Below, one piece after another: positions 6,853 to 13,778 of a stretch of 13,778 bases of DNA (position 1 is its first letter; every line of letters begins with the position of its first letter). The position numbers and the translations under genes were made by a program. Where the stretch lies: the NCBI GenBank assembly GCA_020343555.1, contig CP070800.1:1359518-1373295 (forward strand), in the 5' to 3' direction. Source of the stretch: Dehalococcoidales bacterium (lineage in GTDB: Bacteria > Chloroflexota > Dehalococcoidia > Dehalococcoidales > UBA2162). The notes beneath the pieces are model-generated. The model saw nothing but the letters and a program-made list of their open reading frames with translations. It ran no database searches and was not told the origin of the DNA.

Positions 6853-7950
6853 TTAGGTACGCATCGTCCTCCCGAAGAGAAATATACCGACGATAAAGGC
6901 GCCTGCAGCCCAGCAGGCCAGGATCAGGAATTCTGTTCCAATAGCTTCCAGTCCGACTCCGCGGTTGATTATACCCCTGGCAGCCTCGATAGTATGGATA
7001 TAAGGGAAAATACTGGCTATAGCTTTCAGGTACGGGGGCATCAGTTCGACGGAGAACCAGCAGCCCGAAAGCATTGCCAGCGGCATCGAAAACAACCATG
7101 TTAAAGGTTCAGCCTGGTTGTTGGATTTCGAAATAGCACCTATTATCATACCGATACCGATACTGCAGAGGCCGGTGAGGAAAAACACCAGGAATGCCAG
7201 GAATACATTGCCGATTATGTCCATGCCGAAGATCGTGGCGAGGATGATAAATATGATTATCTGGGCAACTGCGATTATCGCCAGGCAGAGAGAATAACTC
7301 AATATAAAGTCCAAGGGTCGTGCCGGTGTAGTAAGTAGACGTGAAAGAAATCCCTTTTCCCGGTCTGTTACGATTATACGGGCGGACGTGGGTATCATGA
7401 TAAGTAATCCGAATACGATAATTCCCGGACCCATGAAGTCGATAAAGCCTATATCGGTCTCAATATGTATTGGATTGGTGTTCACCGTTACCGGTATATC
7501 GATACGAGCATAACCACGGGCTGCAGAGGTAATAATGGAGAGAAGCTGTTGTGACATCTGGATATCGCTTTCATCGTAGGTGACATCCAGTACGATATTA
7601 CTCGGACTGCCTTCCCAGGTAAGACCTACCTGATCACCGAATCCTTCGGGGATTTCGATCACGGCCGATAATTCTCCGAGTTTTAGGTCATCCAGCGCTT
7701 CTTCATTACTTTCGTATTGAGAGGGGGTCAGTACCTCCATCTCTGTAAGTACTTCGTCAATAAATACCTGAGATAATTGTGTTCCGTCTTTATCAACAAC
7801 ACCGACTTCAAAATTCGGAACAACATCACCTCCAAAGATCAGGACAAAGATAAACATAAACACCGCGGGGAAACCGAGAAGGAATCCCAGGGCGAGAGGA
7901 TCGCGATAGTTTTCTTTAAGAGCTCTGACCGCAAGTGTAAGTATCCTCAT
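6853..7950 (-). CDS. ABC-2 type transporter permease (DrrB-like exporter subunit)
   Basis: A 365-residue membrane protein. A cytoplasmic N-terminus is followed by a first membrane helix around residues 20-41, then a large extracytoplasmic domain (about 42-175). Five more hydrophobic segments follow: FMGPGIIVFGLLIMI, LCLAIIAVAQIIIFIILA, VFFLTGLCSIGIGMIIGA, WLFSMPLAMLSGCWFSV and LACWAAGAFIVGIFLFG. The six-helix plan with a big first loop is that of ABC-2 exporters of the DrrB/YhgE-like group, which move lipids, drugs or glycans out of the cell; the substrate is unknown. Its ATG overlaps the stop of the upstream ATPase gene by four bases (ATGA), giving translational coupling and a paired complex. 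No marker of drug resistance is visible beyond the fold. Confidence 0.88.
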   Translation of the reverse strand: MRILTLAVRALKENYRDPLALGFLLGFPAVFMFIFVLIFGGDVVPNFEVGVVDKDGTQLSQVFIDEVLTEMEVLTPSQYESNEEALDDLKLGELSAVIEIPEGFGDQVGLTWEGSPSNIVLDVTYDESDIQMSQQLLSIITSAARGYARIDIPVTVNTNPIHIETDIGFIDFMGPGIIVFGLLIMIPTSARIIVTDREKGFLSRLLTTPARPLDFILSYSLCLAIIAVAQIIIFIILATIFGMDIIGNVFLAFLVFFLTGLCSIGIGMIIGAISKSNNQAEPLTWLFSMPLAMLSGCWFSVELMPPYLKAIASIFPYIHTIEAARGIINRGVGLEAIGTEFLILACWAAGAFIVGIFLFGRTMRT

Positions 7951-8903
7951 TCTCTTATCTCCTTCCCGGTAATACTCAGGAAAACATCATCGAGACTCGG
8001 CTCTTTCACGTAGGCGGAACGTACTGTCGCACCAGCCGAGTGAAGACGGTCTACTACCTCTTTGAAGTCGAGTTCCGGGTGCGTAATTTCCATCGTACCG
8101 TTGGTGACTACAACCCCATCATATTTTTCTTTCATTTCCGATATGACTTTCTCTGTCAGGTTCCAGGCGTAAACGATCATTGTATGCTTGCCAAGCATGT
8201 TTGTTTTCAACTCTGTAGAGGAACCGAGAGCGACGATCTTACCTTCGTCCATAATCCCGATCCTGTCGCTGAGAAAATCGGCTTCTTCGAGGTAGTGGGT
8301 AGTTAAAAGGATGGTTTTCTTCCCTTTGAATTCGGCTATATATTCCCATATAGCGCGGCGAGCCTGTGGATCAAGACCGAGTGTCGGTTCGTCAAGGAAA
8401 ACGATGTCTGGATCGTGAATGAGGGACATTATTATACTAAGTCGTCTCATCATACCGCCGGAATATTTCCTTACCTGATCTTTCGCTCTTTCTGTCAGCC
8501 CCATTGTTTCAAGAAGAAGATCGCTCCTGTTTTTTAGTTCACTGGATTCTATTCCGTGTACTTTCCCTATTAGCTGCAGATGCTCACGGGCGTTCAAGTG
8601 TTCGGAGATAGTGGTTTCCTGGGGCGAGACGCCGATAATTTTTTTTATCTCATATTGCCCACGGTTTATATCATGTCCCATTATCGTAGCAGAACCTCCG
8701 GTAGGTTTCAGCAGGCAACATAACATCTTTATGGTCGTGGTCTTACCGGCACCGTTCGGACCAAGCATAGCGAACAGTTCACCTTTCTTAATATCAAGGT
8801 CGATATTATCTACCGCTATCAGGCTGCCGAATACCCGTGTAAGTCCCTGGACATGGATGGCATAGCGGTCATCCCTGATTTCCGGAACCGTATCTGTATC
8901 CAT
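7947..8903 (-). CDS. ABC transporter ATP-binding protein (DrrA-like)
   Basis: A 318-residue ATPase that powers the adjacent permease. Walker A is GPNGAGKT at 48-55, the Q-loop lies in VSPQETT, the signature is YSGGMMRRLS, Walker B is IVFLDEPTLGLDP, and the switch histidine is in LLTTHYLEEAD. About 100 C-terminal residues after the nucleotide-binding domain end in EPSLDDVFLSITGKE, characteristic of the DrrA/CcmA group of export ATPases. I chose the ATG at 8903 over the in-frame GTG at 8912 because AGGAGG (8912-8917) stands eight bases before the ATG and would overlap the GTG. It starts 15 bases after the pth stop. Confidence 0.92.
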   Translation of the reverse strand: MDTDTVPEIRDDRYAIHVQGLTRVFGSLIAVDNIDLDIKKGELFAMLGPNGAGKTTTIKMLCCLLKPTGGSATIMGHDINRGQYEIKKIIGVSPQETTISEHLNAREHLQLIGKVHGIESSELKNRSDLLLETMGLTERAKDQVRKYSGGMMRRLSIIMSLIHDPDIVFLDEPTLGLDPQARRAIWEYIAEFKGKKTILLTTHYLEEADFLSDRIGIMDEGKIVALGSSTELKTNMLGKHTMIVYAWNLTEKVISEMKEKYDGVVVTNGTMEITHPELDFKEVVDRLHSAGATVRSAYVKEPSLDDVFLSITGKEIRE

Positions 8904-8911
8904 CGTACTCA

Positions 8912-8917
8912 CCTCCT
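8912..8917 (-). promoter_or_regulatory. Ribosome binding site fixing the ABC ATPase start
   Basis: AGGAGG on the minus strand lies eight bases before the ATG at 8903. It overlaps the alternative in-frame GTG at 8910-8912, so that upstream start is unlikely to be used. Confidence 0.75.
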
Positions 8918-8918
8918 C

Positions 8919-9521
8919 TTATTCATTAATAATCGAGTTTGAGTTGTACCTGTTCATTGTTGCCGTAAGACCTTCTGTGACCAGCGAAACAACGGCTTCA
9001 CTCGCCAGGGGTATTGTTTTTTCGATAACCTTCTTTTCATCCCGCGTGAAATCACTCAGGACGTAATCAATCACATCGTCTTCCTGAATCTCTACATAGT
9101 CCTTGAACCTGAGTGGTCTGCCGATCCCGATACGCACACGATTGAAATCACGGCTGCCCGTTTCCTGAAAAATCGAGTTAATACCCTTATGTCCACCGGA
9201 ACCACCGCCAAACCGTACCCTGATCTTCCCGACCGGCAGGTCGAGATCATCGTGGATAACGATTAGATCTTCTATTCCTGTATGAGTGTTATTCAGCAAT
9301 AGTTTAACAGATTCTCCACTCAAATTCATATAGGTCTGTGGCCTGGCCAGTAATACCTCGTTTCCGTTAATACTTCCCTTGCCGGTACGGGCTCTTCCCT
9401 GGTTTTTATTCAGCTTGATATTAGATTCACGGGCAAGACGGTTTATGCAGATAAAGCCAAGATTATGACGGCTTTTTTCATACCTTCGTCCCGGATTGCC
9501 CAGTCCCACAATAAGTTTCAC
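8919..9521 (-). CDS. pth: Peptidyl-tRNA hydrolase
   Basis: A 200-residue Pth of normal length. It cleaves peptidyl-tRNAs released from stalled ribosomes so that tRNA is recycled. The family signatures are intact: VGLGNPGRRYEKSRHNLGF at 5-23, containing Asn9 and the catalytic His19, TYMNLSG with Asn66, HDDLDLP with Asp91, and GGGSGGHKGINS around 105-116. The start is a GTG at 9521 with only a weak purine site (GGAAG) in front. The preceding methyltransferase gene ends 26 bases upstream, so expression is probably operonic. Pth next to ligA and exporter genes does not itself suggest a shared pathway. Confidence 0.95.
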   Translation of the reverse strand: MKLIVGLGNPGRRYEKSRHNLGFICINRLARESNIKLNKNQGRARTGKGSINGNEVLLARPQTYMNLSGESVKLLLNNTHTGIEDLIVIHDDLDLPVGKIRVRFGGGSGGHKGINSIFQETGSRDFNRVRIGIGRPLRFKDYVEIQEDDVIDYVLSDFTRDEKKVIEKTIPLASEAVVSLVTEGLTATMNRYNSNSIINE

Positions 9522-9547
9522 AAGCTTCCGATCCCATTTCTACTAAC

Positions 9548-12428
<2,881 letters not shown>

Positions 12429-12448
12429 TCAGATCAGTACGTTAAAGG

Positions 12449-12454
12449 TATAAT
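12449..12454 (+). promoter_or_regulatory. -10 element for the Gly-x-x-x repeat protein gene
   Basis: A consensus TATAAT on the plus strand would place initiation near 12461, just ahead of the AGGAGGT ribosome site at 12471-12477. The -35 region is poor: TTGAGC at 12420-12425 is 23 bases away, too far for standard spacing. It is back to back with the ligA promoter, the two TATAAT boxes being about 38 bases apart. Confidence 0.45.
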
Positions 12455-12470
12455 AGAACTACCTGTTACG

Positions 12471-12477
12471 AGGAGGT
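12471..12477 (+). promoter_or_regulatory. Ribosome binding site selecting a GTG start
   Basis: AGGAGGT is a near-perfect Shine-Dalgarno eight bases before the GTG at 12486. It rules out the longer in-frame reading from 12399, which would begin inside the ligA leader and upstream of the -10 box. Confidence 0.8.
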
Positions 12478-12485
12478 ACTTTCGA

Positions 12486-13226
12486 GTGTTAAAAATAATA
12501 GTGTTATCGATTGTGTGCCTGGGATTTCTCGGCGCAGGTGGTTATTTCGGGTATCAAGCAGCCTATGCTTATGGTGAAACATCAGGATACGAAACCGGAT
12601 ACTCCGAGGGCGAGGACTATGGATATTCTACAGGTAAGGTGCAAGGCTATGAGGAAGGGTACGAAAACGGAGACGAGGAAGGGTATTCGAGAGGTTATGA
12701 TACGGGTGAGGAGTCGGGATATGATACCGGGTACACAATTGGCGAAGATGCTGGATACACGGTAGGATTTACAGAAGGACAGTCTGATGGTCGTGAAAAT
12801 GGCTATGAAGACGGCTACATTCAGGGTACGGTAGATGCTTTTGGACATGGGTATACCTTAAGAGATCCGACATATGCGGAGGCCGTCGCTTTTATGAGTC
12901 AGGATTCAACGAGTGAGATTGAGTATGATGGAAGCGATTATGGCGTATATGTTTGCAGTCATTATTCAAGGGATACTAATTATAATGCCGAAGTTGCGGG
13001 TTACCGGTGCGCTCTTGTTGAATTACGATATTCTGGATCAGGGCATACTATTGTTGCTTTCGACACAATAGACAGGGGGATGGTGTATTTTGAACCGCAG
13101 AGTGATGAGTTAGTCATCCCGGAAATCGGTAAACGGTATTACCAGTGTGTGATACCCGAACCTGGCAGGTATTATCCGGAGCCTGATTATGATGATACTA
13201 TTAGAGATATTCTAATCATCTGGTAA
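12486..13226 (+). CDS. Membrane-anchored Gly-x-x-x repeat protein with transglutaminase-like domain
   Basis: A 246-residue protein I cannot assign to a named family. Residues 2-20 form one hydrophobic segment after a short basic start, most likely an uncleaved signal anchor placing the rest outside the cytoplasm. Residues 30-117 are 22 consecutive tetrads, each beginning with glycine; 12 begin Gly-Tyr and one Gly-Phe, and the other positions are mainly acidic or hydroxyl residues. The C-terminal part (about 125-246) resembles transglutaminase-like cysteine peptidases: Cys157 in YVCSHYS, NAEVAGYRCALVEL, His187 in GSGHTIVAFDT, and DRGMVYFEPQSDE, where Glu203 may replace the usual aspartate of the triad. 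The start is GTG 12486, fixed by AGGAGGT. It is transcribed divergently from ligA. Extracytoplasmic protein cleavage or cross-linking is possible but inferred. Confidence 0.75.
   Translation: MLKIIVLSIVCLGFLGAGGYFGYQAAYAYGETSGYETGYSEGEDYGYSTGKVQGYEEGYENGDEEGYSRGYDTGEESGYDTGYTIGEDAGYTVGFTEGQSDGRENGYEDGYIQGTVDAFGHGYTLRDPTYAEAVAFMSQDSTSEIEYDGSDYGVYVCSHYSRDTNYNAEVAGYRCALVELRYSGSGHTIVAFDTIDRGMVYFEPQSDELVIPEIGKRYYQCVIPEPGRYYPEPDYDDTIRDILIIW
12573..12836 (+). repeat. 22 tandem 12-bp units encoding Gly-x-x-x tetrads
   Basis: The 264 bases encode 22 tetrads with glycine at residues 30, 34, 38 and so on to 114, without one break. The DNA units are not identical: glycine codons vary among GGA, GGC, GGT and GGG, and tyrosine among TAC and TAT. 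The periodicity is therefore kept at protein level and is not a recent slippage expansion. In a helix this spacing makes a glycine stripe, as in glycine zippers; the GX3 runs of the eukaryotic Lto1/Yae1 proteins are another known example of the pattern. Confidence 0.9.
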
Positions 13227-13328
13227 CGGGTAAGGAACGATATTATATTGCGCCCGTTTATACCATAAGGTAAACTGGATTAGGAAGCAATTATATCGAA
13301 GAAAAAGTAGAAAAGGAATCGGCTGAAC

Positions 13329-13778
13329 GTGGCTGAAATCCAACCTTTCCGTGGTGTTCATTATAACGAATCTCTCATAAAAGACTGGTCCAAGGTTATC
13401 TGTCCGCCATACGACATCATTTCTCCCCAGGACCAACAGGAATTACACCTCGTAAGTGAATATAACTACATCAGGATCGAGTCAGGAAGGGAGTTACCCC
13501 AGGATACCGCTACAGACAATAAATACACACGTTCTTCAGCATTATTCCATCGGTGGATTGAAGAAGGAGTTATGAGAACTGATGACGCTCCTTCTCTGTA
13601 CCTTCACGATCATCACTTTTCAAGACGCAGAAAGCAGTATACACGCCGCAACCTTATCTCTCGTGTCAGGCTTGAAGAATGGAGCACAATGGTTATACGA
13701 CCCCATGAAGGTACTTTGACTGAAGCGAGGGGTGACAGATTGAGTCTCCTGTTTGCCATGCAGGCAAATACGAGTCCT
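13329..13778 (+). CDS. DUF1015 family protein, N-terminal part
   Basis: Partial gene: 150 codons from a GTG start to the window edge, with no stop. The opening AEIQPFRGVHYN, then VICPPYDIISPQDQQEL and later YLHDHHFS, are characteristic of the DUF1015 (COG4198) family. This family is widespread in bacteria, about 400 residues long and without an established biochemical function. An AAGGA site lies about 11 bases before the GTG, and an in-frame stop (TAG) stands just upstream, limiting the start to this region. It follows the repeat protein by 102 bases on the same strand; whether they are cotranscribed is unclear. A TATTAT at about 13240 in the spacer could serve as its -10. Confidence 0.88.
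   Translation, partial: MAEIQPFRGVHYNESLIKDWSKVICPPYDIISPQDQQELHLVSEYNYIRIESGRELPQDTATDNKYTRSSALFHRWIEEGVMRTDDAPSLYLHDHHFSRRRKQYTRRNLISRVRLEEWSTMVIRPHEGTLTEARGDRLSLLFAMQANTSP

Noticed and set aside
5782..7104. A 440-codon open frame on the plus strand
   Set aside because: It is antisense to mtnA and parts of mtnP and the permease, which have intact catalytic motifs; its translation shows no family features.
13225..13258. Rho-independent terminator after the repeat protein (AACGGG/CCCGTT)
   Set aside because: The stem is only 6 bp with a 22-base loop and no T run follows.

Overview
The window (about 13.8 kb) looks like a chromosomal piece of a Chloroflexota bacterium, most likely class Dehalococcoidia. 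This is inferred from gene content and not from any marker RNA: the short methionine synthase at 3794-4819 resembles the 'core-MetE' family known from Dehalococcoides, and it sits with mtnP, mtnA and ahcY, a DUF6485 protein and a DUF1015 protein. Nothing looks like a phage, plasmid or insertion sequence. No tRNA, rRNA or CRISPR array was seen.

Nearly everything from 1 to 12374 is on the minus strand. Reading in the direction of transcription, a long run starts at an extended -10 promoter near 12406 with ligA (NAD-dependent DNA ligase). It continues with a SAM-dependent methyltransferase that overlaps ligA by 8 nt, pth (peptidyl-tRNA hydrolase), a two-gene DrrA/DrrB-type ABC exporter, mtnA, mtnP, a core-MetE-like methionine synthase, a DUF6485 cysteine-rich protein and a 30-residue lysine-rich protein. 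Most gaps are under 35 bases. The one clear break is a 124-base spacer between mtnP and the methionine synthase, filled by an AT-rich inverted-repeat element.

A second minus-strand operon (3343 to 849) has its own extended -10 sequence. It encodes an aminoglycoside-phosphotransferase-fold protein, a GNAT acetyltransferase and a radical SAM protein with a cysteine-rich C-terminus. Beyond it lie a 76-residue protein with four cysteines and two AT-hook-like motifs, and then the N-terminal third of S-adenosylhomocysteinase (ahcY), which runs off the window.

On the plus strand, back to back with ligA, is a membrane-anchored protein with 22 uninterrupted Gly-x-x-x tetrads followed by a transglutaminase-like domain. 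It is the most unusual protein here. A DUF1015 gene follows and runs off the right edge.

Metabolically, the left and central genes fit one theme, turnover of SAM and methionine. AhcY removes S-adenosylhomocysteine, MtnP and MtnA process methylthioadenosine, and the core-MetE-like enzyme would remake methionine from homocysteine. The methyltransferase and radical SAM protein are potential SAM consumers, although no direct link is shown.
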